DNA of 64,000 bases from CAYQTE01 sp964420285 (GTDB lineage: Bacteria > Planctomycetota > Phycisphaerae > Tepidisphaerales > Tepidisphaeraceae). The DNA lies in contig CAYQTE010000018.1 of the NCBI GenBank assembly GCA_964420285.1, positions 16,947-80,946 of the forward strand, written 5' to 3'. The position numbers and the translations under genes are program-made. A model generated the notes under the pieces. That model worked only from the letters and a program-made list of their open reading frames with translations. It did no database searches and was not told where the DNA came from. Positions 1 to 7,724 of the stretch are shown piece by piece. Within the stretch, counting starts at the first letter, position 1, and the number at the start of each line of letters is the position of its first letter.

Positions 1-1321
1 CGCTGTCGCGATAGACATGGAAATAGCGTTGTTGCCTTGGGTTCTTTAGAGGAAAGTCCCGGGCGACGTTGTATGTGAATGGCGCGCCGATCCTTTGACC
101 GGCCGCTTGCGATAGGAGGCGGTGAAGACATTCGAAGATCCGTTGAACTGATTGCACTGAATTTCGGTCGAGGCTAGTCGTATCAACAACGAAGTCGTCG
201 TCTGTATCGTTGAAATCACCCATGCCTGACTCGGCGCGGGCGAACGGACCGACTGCCAGCACCTGACCGCGCTGAGTCAGATGTTCGAACGACCCCGGGA
301 TTGCGGGACTTGCGCCCAAATACACGTGGAGCGTCAGGTACTGACGCCCGTGAGTCGACGGGGGTAGGTCGAGGCGGATTTCCAGTCTCATTGGCACATC
401 GCTGGCCTCGACCAACTTGGGTAGTCCGCGCGGTGCAAATCCATCGCTTTGCGCAATCCGATCTATTGACTCGAGGACAGGAAGCAGTGACTGCCCAAGG
501 TCTTGTCGCAGGGCTCCGACCGGCAAGCATTGCAGAACACGACCTAAGCCTTGCTTGGTCAAAAAGCCCAGCGAGTGAAGCCACAGGCGAGGATACCGTG
601 TCAGAAAACTTGCACCCAGATTCGAGCCGAAAGAAGCGAGGCAATACCCCTCAAGGACTGCCTCAATCAAGACAGATGTCAGCGTCCGTAGGCTCCTTGC
701 TTCATATGCCGTGGAATCAGCGACCAGGAGGGAATAGGCTTCGATGAAAAGGTCGATCAACCGCTGAAGCCCATTCACCGACTTAAGCGTGGCGTCTACT
801 ACCCCAGTCGCAAGTGTCACATACGAATAGCCCTTTTCGAAGATCTCCTTGGAGTGGCGACGGTATTCCACTCGCAGCACTGCTTCGACGTCCGTGAGGC
901 GCATGCCGGCGCGTAGTGATTCTGTTGCTTGCTCGTGTGTCCAGCGAACAGCATCCCGATAGGAAGTCGCCCATTGGAAGATATGGCGATCGGAAAGGTC
1001 GTTGAGGCAAGCGGCGAGATCCTTTTGGAATGACTCCCACCGTCCAGAGACGACCAAGCCGTCGCCTGGATTGGTTGGAATAGCTCCAGTAGTAATCACA
1101 CTCTCGCGTTGATTCAAGACCGCGAGGAGTTCCTTGCGCCGCTTCGGGAGGAAGGCATCAATTACAGCGCGCACGTCATTAGCATGGGAACGCAATCGCC
1201 CATCGTCCATGCGCGCGAGGAGCGAACGAAGCCGCTGTTCGGCATCATTCGGCCTCGCGGAGTCAAGCAGAGACTTGATCTCTTTCAGTTCGTTGGCAAC
1301 ATCCAACTCGGCGTCCGGCAT
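1..1321 (-). CDS. Hypothetical protein, 3' end beyond the window
   Basis: Starting from an ATG at 1321, the minus strand stays open for all 440 codons to the window edge, so the C-terminus is missing. The translation begins MPDAELDVANELKEIKSLL and has the composition of a normal protein: a charged helical N-terminus, then hydrophobic stretches around LQRLIDLFIEAYSLLVAD and TSVLIEAVLEGYCLASF. I recognise no domain, Walker motif or catalytic signature. It is co-directional with the truncated membrane-protein fragment upstream, and all neighbours are accessory genes, which suggests a mobile or defence-linked role, but that is inference only. The other open frames over this stretch, on both strands, are shorter and have unnatural compositions. 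Confidence 0.7.
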   Translation of the reverse strand, partial: MPDAELDVANELKEIKSLLDSARPNDAEQRLRSLLARMDDGRLRSHANDVRAVIDAFLPKRRKELLAVLNQRESVITTGAIPTNPGDGLVVSGRWESFQKDLAACLNDLSDRHIFQWATSYRDAVRWTHEQATESLRAGMRLTDVEAVLRVEYRRHSKEIFEKGYSYVTLATGVVDATLKSVNGLQRLIDLFIEAYSLLVADSTAYEARSLRTLTSVLIEAVLEGYCLASFGSNLGASFLTRYPRLWLHSLGFLTKQGLGRVLQCLPVGALRQDLGQSLLPVLESIDRIAQSDGFAPRGLPKLVEASDVPMRLEIRLDLPPSTHGRQYLTLHVYLGASPAIPGSFEHLTQRGQVLAVGPFARAESGMGDFNDTDDDFVVDTTSLDRNSVQSVQRIFECLHRLLSQAAGQRIGAPFTYNVARDFPLKNPRQQRYFHVYRDS

Positions 1322-1459
1322 GCAATTACCTCGACGCGGCAAACTGTACCCGCAGCCATCGCTGCCTGAAAGACCATAGTCACCGAGACCGGGGCGAGAG
1401 ACACTGCCTTGAAAAAGGAATATACGCCAACGACGGGGCGTACTAGCAGATGCCCGGGC

Positions 1460-1876
1460 TCAGTTGACAGGGCGGCCTTGCGATCGAGGAAGATCAACGT
1501 CACGACGGGGGAGCTTTGGGCCGCTCGGAACTAGATTGATTGTTGTCGGCTTATTCTCCGATTCCGCTTTCACATTTGTGCTCGACACCGCTGCACTCGC
1601 CGCATGGTCATGGTCGCGACCGTTTGTCATGGGATCACCTGTAGAACCTTTCGCCGCATTGCGGCCAAGAAGTCGTCCGGTACCCGCGTAGTAATTCAAA
1701 AGTGCGTCGCCGGAACCGACGAAAAGTACGATGCACAAAATTCGCACGGCAACGTCCGTGCGCGCCCCCAGGAAGGGCAACGTGTTCATGAAGCGGTTCA
1801 GGCCGTAGACCAGGGCGATCGCCACGGCGCCGCGCACGCGGGCCAAATTTACATCACTTTCCGAATGGTCAATCAT
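1460..1876 (-). pseudogene. 5'-truncated paralogue of the membrane protein at 3828-4493
   Basis: The translation of this stretch aligns with the C-terminal half of the plus-strand membrane protein at 3828-4493. Shared features include ALVYGLNRFMNTLPFLGA against the paralogue's YSVYRLMQTSPLLGI, then ILCIVLFVGSGDAL against ILCAVLFAGSRDAL, a YYA..G.L.G segment, MTNG against VTNG, and a long Ser/Lys-rich hydrophilic tail. The N-terminal half with its first two membrane spans is absent. The frame stays open up to 1984, but that extension reads into the direct repeats and is not protein-like. It is therefore a remnant, probably cut when the Rep/iteron segment arrived. It could still make a short membrane peptide. 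Confidence 0.6.
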
Positions 1877-1965
1877 TCCTTGGGAACCATTCAATGGACA
1901 GAAAACAGCCATTTTCGGATGCCGCTGACGATCAGGGGGTTGCGGAAGGGTAGGGCGTCGCCGGC

Positions 1966-2080
1966 GCATTAGTTGTCCAAACAAATTCGAGAAGACGCAT
2001 TAGTTGTCCAAACCCGGGCGGGTGAAACGCATTGATTGTCCAAACGGCCAGACGTGACGCGGCGCATTAGTTGTCCAAAC
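1966..2080. repeat. Four iteron-like 17-bp direct repeats
   Basis: Four copies of GCATTAGTTGTCCAAAC lie at 1966-1982, 1997-2013, 2029-2045 and 2064-2080. The third differs as GCATTGATTGTCCAAAC. Start-to-start distances are 31, 32 and 35 bp, close to three helical turns, so all copies would face the same side of the helix. They lie 19-134 bp past the stop codon of the Rep-like gene. Regularly phased direct repeats beside an initiator gene are the usual look of a plasmid origin or copy-control locus. The origin assignment is inference; the repeats themselves are seen directly. Confidence 0.75.
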
Positions 2081-2099
2081 AATTGGCGGGCCAGGGCGA

Positions 2100-3359
2100 C
2101 TACGCACTGCGGGTATTTGTGATGGGGCCGGAGACGGTTTCCATGATGCGGAAGATGAGCCGGGCGGTGGGATTCTTCGTCGCCTTTCGATCCTCCAGGA
2201 CATCGCCCTTGGCCTCGGCGAGCAGACCGGCGAAGCGGGCTGGGCCGAGGATGGCCTTGGCCAGTTCAAAGAACCGCTCGTTGCGTGTGACCTCGATGCT
2301 ACCGGTGTGAAGTAGCTCACGTTCGTATTCCGACAACGGGCCGATGTTGGCCAGAGCCTGATCCAGATGCTCGCGGCTTCGGCCGCTGTCGAGGTAGGCC
2401 TTGATGAGTTTGGAATCGCCGTGGCCGGTGCGCTTGGGCAACTTGTCGATCCATGCCTGGAGTTTCCAGTCTGTGCCATCCAGGGTTTCGACCAGTGCGA
2501 CATGGAACCGGCCGGAGAGGGTTTCCACGCCGTCGAGTTGTTTCAGGATCGGATGGGAATTCTGGGTGAAGAGTTGGCGGCGGCGGTTCTTCTGCGAGGG
2601 GATCGGAAACGACACCTGGTCCAGTAGTTTGGTCAGGGAGATTTCAAACGGATCGTCGGCTGAATGATGATGGGCGCGACTGGGGATGTACAGGTAGATG
2701 GCCTGGGCAAGGGGCGAGCGGATGGAGGTGAAGACGTTGAGTTTGAGGTGTTGAAGTTCCGTGATGCGGTGGAGCAGGCCGAAGAATTCCGGGGAGAGCG
2801 TGCAGCCGTTGAACCACATTTCCAGTTGGGCGGAGTTGGCCAGCGAGGCATCGCGGCGGCGGATCGGGCGTTTTTCGATGTCGATGTGTTCGATGAGGCG
2901 GTATTCGTGGGCGATGTTGGTTTTCAGATCGGTGACGCGGATATAGGAGTCGAGCAGGTCGGCGACGATCTCGGCGATGGCACGGGCATACCGGCCGCCG
3001 TTGGTGCGGGCATACCGGCGGCAGAATTCGTTGAAGCTGAACCGCACGAGGCGGCTCTCGTCAAAGGGATCGCGGAAACTGAGCAGGGAGAAGATGGCAC
3101 GGGCATGACGCACGTCCAGTGCCGGCGGCTTGAGGCTGCGACGCATGGGATGGAATCCGCCGATGTGGTAGCGGCGATTGGCGATGGTGACTTCGCGTGG
3201 GCCGGTCTGTTTGGTGGCGGCGAAAACCGGCCCGAGAAAATAATCCCGCGGCGCGGCAACCAGATGCGGCGGAAGGGTGGGGGACTTCCGTGAATCGGGG
3301 GGACTGGATTTGGGGGCTGGCATGATCGGCGCGGCGCCCATCGCGGCGTTACGCTTGAC
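2100..3359 (-). CDS. Plasmid-type replication initiator (Rep-like) protein
   Basis: About 420 residues. The central part, with segments such as RFSFNEFCRRYARTNGG, SPLAQAIYLYIPSRA and RRQLFTQNSHPILKQLDG, resembles the paired winged-helix layout of iteron-binding plasmid initiators, although I cannot name an exact family. The strongest support is context, since four phased 17-bp direct repeats lie just past the stop codon. The start is uncertain. The frame is open to 3467, but that would overlap the XRE gene upstream and add an Arg-rich, unprotein-like leader, so I prefer the ATG at 3359 (MVKRNAAMG). No strong ribosome site precedes it. A general DNA-binding regulator is the main alternative. 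It probably once replicated a plasmid now fixed in the chromosome. Confidence 0.55.
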   Translation of the reverse strand, partial: VKRNAAMGAAPIMPAPKSSPPDSRKSPTLPPHLVAAPRDYFLGPVFAATKQTGPREVTIANRRYHIGGFHPMRRSLKPPALDVRHARAIFSLLSFRDPFDESRLVRFSFNEFCRRYARTNGGRYARAIAEIVADLLDSYIRVTDLKTNIAHEYRLIEHIDIEKRPIRRRDASLANSAQLEMWFNGCTLSPEFFGLLHRITELQHLKLNVFTSIRSPLAQAIYLYIPSRAHHHSADDPFEISLTKLLDQVSFPIPSQKNRRRQLFTQNSHPILKQLDGVETLSGRFHVALVETLDGTDWKLQAWIDKLPKRTGHGDSKLIKAYLDSGRSREHLDQALANIGPLSEYERELLHTGSIEVTRNERFFELAKAILGPARFAGLLAEAKGDVLEDRKATKNPTARLIFRIMETVSGPITNTRSA

Positions 3360-3438
3360 CATCAAGACTGACAGAGAACGGCGGGCGCGCCAAGCGAAAA
3401 GAACGCGGCAAAACCGCCGATGGGAATGAGGCGCGAAA

Positions 3439-3777
3439 TCAATTCCGCTTGGCGGTCGACTTTTCAACCTTCTCGATCAGCGTGGCCGGGGATATTCGTA
3501 GTGCCCGCGCGAGCCGGATGAAGACGTGGATCGTCGGGGTCCGTTTGTCGTGTTCAAGAAGGCTGATGTATTCGCGTGTCAGGCGGACCGCGGCCGCCAG
3601 TTCCTCCTGGGTCATCCCCGCCTTCAATCTCGCCTTTTGGAGCAATTCGCCGAACACGGGAAGCACCCTAGCCGTTGACAGGGCGTGTGTCCGTAAACTA
3701 TAGTTACGTGCGTCAGCGATCGGTTGCGACCGCATGGGTTGGAAAGTGATTGACGCCATGACCAAGTGCGACAACAT
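3439..3777 (-). CDS. XRE-family helix-turn-helix regulator
   Basis: The core, from about residue 42, is a standard HTH_3/XRE domain: ELLQKARLKAGMTQEELA, then LTREYISLLEHDKRTPTI and a third helix region FIRLARALRI. Such proteins bind short palindromes and often repress their own operon or a plasmid gene. Two starts are possible. The ATG at 3777 has a GGGAG-type site 8-9 bp upstream. A GTG at 3657 has AGGG 8 bp upstream and would leave a near-consensus plus-strand promoter and a perfect palindrome (3696-3705) outside the gene as a divergent operator. It sits directly upstream of the Rep-like gene on the same strand, so it may control replication. Confidence 0.75.
   Translation of the reverse strand: MLSHLVMASITFQPMRSQPIADARNYSLRTHALSTARVLPVFGELLQKARLKAGMTQEELAAAVRLTREYISLLEHDKRTPTIHVFIRLARALRISPATLIEKVEKSTAKRN
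3675..3705 (+). promoter_or_regulatory. Sigma-70-type promoter overlapping a 10-bp palindrome
   Basis: TTGACA (3675-3680) and TATAGT (3699-3704) are separated by 18 bp and read toward the membrane-protein gene at 3828. The -10 box lies within the perfect palindrome AACTATAGTT (3696-3705). The site falls within or just upstream of the XRE gene depending on that gene's true start. A palindrome over a -10 box beside an XRE gene is a natural operator candidate. The activity is inferred from sequence match only. Confidence 0.5.
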
Positions 3778-3827
3778 GGTGGCTGCTCCCCCGATGATCG
3801 GAGTCGGAGCGATTCCACACCTTGGAC

Positions 3828-4493
3828 ATGTTCGTTGGTCAGTTCGGCCTGCTGGTCGGGTATCTCCTTCCGGGATTCCTCGGCTTGCTCGGCCTGGCGC
3901 CGATTTCGCCGGTGGTCGCCGGCTGGATTCAGGGTGTGAAGGTTGGCGATGCCGGCGTCGGCCCGCCGATTTATGCCGTGCTTTGCGCGACGATGATCGG
4001 AATGATCGTCGGGTGTTTCCGGTGGCTCATTGTGGACCATATTCACGAATGGACCGGCATCAAGCGGCCGACATGGGATTTCAACGTGCTGGAGAAACGG
4101 CTCAAGGCGTTCAACTACATCGTCGAGGGCCGGTATCGGTACTACCAGTTTTATTCGGGCACCTTGATCGCCCTGGTGTGGACATATTCGGTTTACCGAT
4201 TGATGCAGACGTCTCCGCTTCTGGGAATTGGCACCGACCTGGGAGTTTTCATTCTGTGTGCCGTGCTGTTCGCCGGGTCCCGCGATGCCCTGCGACGGTA
4301 TTACGCAGAGGTCGGCCAGCTCGTCGGCCCAGTCGCGGAGAAAGGTCGTAAGGGTGACGACGTGACAAACGGGTATCATCACGAAGCGGGTTCGTCCTCC
4401 AAATCCAAGTCCGAATCAAAGCCGGAGGCCAAGACCACGGCGCCGGCGAAAACCACGGCCGGAAAATCCGGCGATACGCCTCGGCCGAAATGA
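3828..4493 (+). CDS. Membrane protein with charged C-terminal tail, unknown function
   Basis: About 221 residues. The N-terminus (GQFGLLVGYLLPGFLGLLGL) and a second stretch near residue 50 (YAVLCATMIGMIVGCF) are clear membrane spans. Two more hydrophobic stretches follow around residues 110 and 135 (FILCAVLFAGS). The last 40 residues are Ser/Lys/Glu/Thr-rich and should be disordered in the cytoplasm. A TTG at 3822 is in frame, but the ATG at 3828 is the simpler start. The gene has its own promoter candidate (3675-3704) and a terminator (4521-4555), so it appears to be a single-gene unit. A truncated paralogue lies at 1460-1876 on the other strand. I do not recognise a family. Confidence 0.75.
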   Translation: MFVGQFGLLVGYLLPGFLGLLGLAPISPVVAGWIQGVKVGDAGVGPPIYAVLCATMIGMIVGCFRWLIVDHIHEWTGIKRPTWDFNVLEKRLKAFNYIVEGRYRYYQFYSGTLIALVWTYSVYRLMQTSPLLGIGTDLGVFILCAVLFAGSRDALRRYYAEVGQLVGPVAEKGRKGDDVTNGYHHEAGSSSKSKSESKPEAKTTAPAKTTAGKSGDTPRPK

Positions 4494-4520
4494 GTCGGTT
4501 GACGGGGTAGGGGAACCTTC

Positions 4521-4555
4521 AAGGCTCGCTCGATATGGGCGGGCCTTTTCTTTTT
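4521..4555 (+). terminator. Rho-independent terminator after the membrane-protein gene
   Basis: AAGGCTCGC pairs with GCGGGCCTT across a 9-nt loop. The stem is nine base pairs with one G-U wobble and is followed by TTTTCTTTTTG. It lies 28 bp past the stop codon of the gene ending at 4493 and separates it from the hydrolase gene. Confidence 0.75.
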
Positions 4556-4649
4556 GTAAGGTCGATCTGGATCGAGCAATTCAGAGCTTGACCTGCTGGC
4601 ATTTCCCCGCACACTCGCTTTGGAACTTGTGTTCTCAGGGGGAATGAAC

Positions 4650-5603
4650 ATGTCTCATACCATCATGGTTCCGATGACCGGCCAGGGCACGATCATCGAC
4701 ACGAATATTGACAACGTCGTTTCCGACCTGTCCAAGGCGCCCTTCAACTTCACCGACGTGTTCCTCTACTCGCACGGGTGGTGGACGACGGCGGACGCGG
4801 CGATCGTTGACTATGCCCGGTTTTCCACCGGCTTTGCCGCAACGGCGATGTCGACCGGCCAGGCTCCGACAGCAGCACTGCAAATCGGAATTCACTGGCC
4901 GTCCATGGTCAGCGAGGACGGCGATGCCTTGGCCAACGCCGTTGAGCCGTTCTCTTACTTCAATCGCGCCCAGATGGCGGACATCGTTGGCCAGCACGGT
5001 GGATATTCCCTGATCCGGCTGATTCTTGAATCGCGTAGAGCCGCCGGGTCAATGCCGCGATTCCATCTGCTCGGCCACAGCTTCGGCGCCAAGGTAATTT
5101 GCTCGGCGCTTCGGTTCCTTGCCGCCGACGCCAGTCTCAATGGGCTGCTTGCCGGCGTCCAATTCAATGTCGTGCTGCTGCAAGCGGCGTTCGACAACAA
5201 CGCATTCGAGGCGGGACAGGCGTATGCCGACGTGCTTCACAAATTGCCTCAGCTGCGCTTGTTGGTCACTAAATCCTCTCTCGATGCCGCCCTGGACTGC
5301 GCCTACAAGGACGCCCACGTGCTGGTGAACCTATTCAGCGATCCCGTTCCGGCCATCGGCGCCGCCGGACCCTCAGCCGTCGCGTTCAATCAACTCGGCG
5401 GCATGAATCTGACGGTAGACGCCGGATACACACCCGCCGCGGGCACTCTGGCTGGCCGGCTGGTGGTCGCGGATTTGACGCCGCTCCATCAGAGCAGCGC
5501 CATACCATCGAGTCCATTCATCGGTCATCACAGCGACATCTATCGCGATGAGATTTACCGGCTGATTTCTGGCTTTCTGTTCGACTCCCGACACCACCAG
5601 TGA
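4650..5603 (+). CDS. Alpha/beta-hydrolase-fold protein
   Basis: About 317 residues. An SHGWW segment near residue 41 looks like the oxyanion-side HG motif, and LLGHSFGAKV near residue 140 is the nucleophile elbow (G-x-S-x-G). A late GHHSDIYRDEI segment offers a catalytic histidine. This fits a serine esterase/lipase-like enzyme of unknown substrate, probably cytoplasmic because no signal peptide is visible. I chose the ATG at 4650 because AGGGGGA (4637-4643) lies 7 bp before it; the in-frame ATG at 4644 sits directly against that site. A terminator upstream makes it a separate unit. A role in defence is possible from its location but has no direct support. Confidence 0.75.
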   Translation: MSHTIMVPMTGQGTIIDTNIDNVVSDLSKAPFNFTDVFLYSHGWWTTADAAIVDYARFSTGFAATAMSTGQAPTAALQIGIHWPSMVSEDGDALANAVEPFSYFNRAQMADIVGQHGGYSLIRLILESRRAAGSMPRFHLLGHSFGAKVICSALRFLAADASLNGLLAGVQFNVVLLQAAFDNNAFEAGQAYADVLHKLPQLRLLVTKSSLDAALDCAYKDAHVLVNLFSDPVPAIGAAGPSAVAFNQLGGMNLTVDAGYTPAAGTLAGRLVVADLTPLHQSSAIPSSPFIGHHSDIYRDEIYRLISGFLFDSRHHQ

Positions 5604-5816
5604 GTTACTCGGCGAAACCGAGCAGTCCAAGCGCGATTTCCCGACGTCTTATGGAGTTCGCACATTATAGCTTATGTTTAGTGAATGCTAAGTGTGCCGC
5701 TGTCCATGCGGGTTTTCCAGAGTGCCCCACGTACTTTATACGTTATGTGTAGTAGTCGCTAATATAGCCTGGTTTGGCTTGATACAATCGACTATGGCAC
5801 AATTGTATGCAACGGT

Positions 5817-7724
5817 CTACCCAAGAAGCTCAATTTCGCCATCATCAAACCAGCCGCTATCGATCGCATGCGCCCGAGCCTTGGCCGGGTTGGTGGAATG
5901 AGCCACAACGGCTAAACTCAGTTGCGTGCGACTGCAACCCACATAGAGCAGACGACGAGTACGATCTATGGAAGTCTCTCTTCCGCTCCTCTCATTATTC
6001 AGATCCGCTGGGGTCTTCGCTTTGGCGCCGAACAATTTGTCGTAGCTAAACATGAACCCACGGGCATCTTCATCGTCTGCGACCATGAGAACTCGCGGGA
6101 ATTCAAGGCCCTTGACGCCTTGGTGTGTAGCAAAAGCTGCGGTGCCTTTTACGTAAGTTGAATATCGCTCGATTTGCCAGAAAGGAGTGTTCAGGAAGTT
6201 CCTGAGTGCGACGACGGCGTCTGATGCGCTTTCTTCGGTGGCATCGCTTTCTGAGGGGTCCGGGATGTGGCCAATTGCCACGGGTTGCGGCAGCACGAAA
6301 GGATCGAGTACCTCTGGAAATTCCAAGAGCTTGCTCTTGGCAACGCACTGTAACACATCCAGAAATCGTGGCTCGGCTCCGCCAGAAAAGAGAGTCATGA
6401 GCGCGTCCACTGCCGCGCTTGCCTGCCTCAGGTTTGCGAGTTGGTTTGCTCCCGCGTCCTGAAGGGCGATTTTGCGCAGCATTGGGCACCACGCCCGCAC
6501 AATGGCTGCGGCGGCGAATTGCTGCGCGGACTGCTTTGCTTTGATCAATGGCAGCACTACTTCGGAGAAAACACGCAAGGCGGGGAGTGTTCCGTCGCGC
6601 AGTCCCGTCTGAAAGCTGTCCACCCGATTGAGTGGCTCGAACATCTCAAGGAAACCCATTCGCTTAGCCGCCATGTGATGTTCAAGAATTAGGGTTTTGA
6701 CTTGCTCCGGTTGCTCCCACAGTCGATCTGTGGTCACGTCAGCCATTTTCTTCCTCGCCTGCGCCTCCCGGAGAATCTTGTCAGCAGTGGCGCTCCCCGA
6801 AATAAAAAGGCGAACGTACCCGTCCACGGCGTCTGACCGAAATCGCTGCACCTGACCGTCGACAGGTGATCGAATCTTGTTTATCAGTCGGCCAACCCGT
6901 TGCGGGCATCTATGATTCATCACCTTTGCCGGCTTTGCCCAATCGTCCGGCACTTCTTGGCCCAGATCAATCTTGCCGTCTGCGTAGATGCGCTGCATCG
7001 TGTCCCCGAAAAGACCCAATGCAAAGCGATTTCGATGTGTGGCTTGGACGACCAAGAGCGATTCCATCAGCAACTTATTTGTGTCCTGACTCTCATCCAC
7101 CAAGAGGACAGGGAACGCGCCGATCAGGAGTTCCTGCATCAATGACTTTTCCTTAAGGAACGTGGCGCCCATTTCGATGACTTCAGAGTGGTTCAGCGAA
7201 TCGCGATCACGGTTATCGCCATCGGGACTGTAGATGAATTGCCTGATTGCGGGCAGCGTGGCAAGGCGAGTTTGTTTGGCATCGATCTTCCGCTGCCGTT
7301 CTATCGCGATTCCCGCGCCTGGCCTTCCCCTTCGGAGTTCTTCTTGTAGTTCGCTGATATCGCGAGCCAAACTGCGTTGCAACCATTGCCGAATATCAGT
7401 GTTGAAGCCTTGAATCAAACGCCAGACAAAGCTGTGGATCGTGGACACGCTGACCAAGGGGTCGAAATCGAGGCGCCTTATGATTTCATCGCACGCGGCG
7501 TTCGTATATGTGATTACCGCGACCTGTTGGCTGCGTACCCGCATGCGGTGGCCACTCCTTGTGCGCAAACGATCTAACGCAGTTACGAGCGATCGCGTTT
7601 TGCCAGAGCCCGCTCCCGCGAACAAAAAAAAGCTTTTGGGATGATCCAAATTGAGGCAATCACTAATTTCATCATCGACGTGATCGTCTACGCGGTCATC
7701 AGTTGTGGTCAAAACAGTTGTCAT
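5817..7724 (-). CDS. gajB: UvrD/Rep-like helicase, Gabija component GajB
   Basis: 635 residues with the ordered motifs of a superfamily 1A DNA helicase: Walker A GAGSGKT at about 37-43, motif Ia ITYTNAACDE near 71, STIHSF near 95, Walker B VLLVDESQD at 206-214, motif III FGDTMQRIY, motif V GVKGLEFPRV near the C-terminus and motif VI RRLLYVGCSRT. The gene starts inside the upstream OLD-family nuclease gene with a 4-bp overlap (7721-7724), so the two are translationally coupled. A UvrD-like helicase directly behind an OLD-family ATPase-nuclease is the definition of the Gabija anti-phage system, in which GajB is thought to sense or process DNA ends and activate GajA. It is longer than the best-studied GajB proteins (about 500 residues). 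A house-keeping helicase role is unlikely in this context. Confidence 0.88.
   Translation of the reverse strand: MTTVLTTTDDRVDDHVDDEISDCLNLDHPKSFFLFAGAGSGKTRSLVTALDRLRTRSGHRMRVRSQQVAVITYTNAACDEIIRRLDFDPLVSVSTIHSFVWRLIQGFNTDIRQWLQRSLARDISELQEELRRGRPGAGIAIERQRKIDAKQTRLATLPAIRQFIYSPDGDNRDRDSLNHSEVIEMGATFLKEKSLMQELLIGAFPVLLVDESQDTNKLLMESLLVVQATHRNRFALGLFGDTMQRIYADGKIDLGQEVPDDWAKPAKVMNHRCPQRVGRLINKIRSPVDGQVQRFRSDAVDGYVRLFISGSATADKILREAQARKKMADVTTDRLWEQPEQVKTLILEHHMAAKRMGFLEMFEPLNRVDSFQTGLRDGTLPALRVFSEVVLPLIKAKQSAQQFAAAAIVRAWCPMLRKIALQDAGANQLANLRQASAAVDALMTLFSGGAEPRFLDVLQCVAKSKLLEFPEVLDPFVLPQPVAIGHIPDPSESDATEESASDAVVALRNFLNTPFWQIERYSTYVKGTAAFATHQGVKGLEFPRVLMVADDEDARGFMFSYDKLFGAKAKTPADLNNERSGRETSIDRTRRLLYVGCSRTQLSLAVVAHSTNPAKARAHAIDSGWFDDGEIELLG

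Noticed and set aside
1966..2080. Direct repeats considered as a CRISPR array
   Set aside because: The repeats are only 17 bp, the spacers are 14-18 bp, and no cas gene is present. They fit iterons better.
5604..5816. A 5-bp CTCGG/CCGAG hairpin after the hydrolase gene as terminator
   Set aside because: The stem is short, and no T-tract follows. The AT-rich gap has no further gene that I can support.
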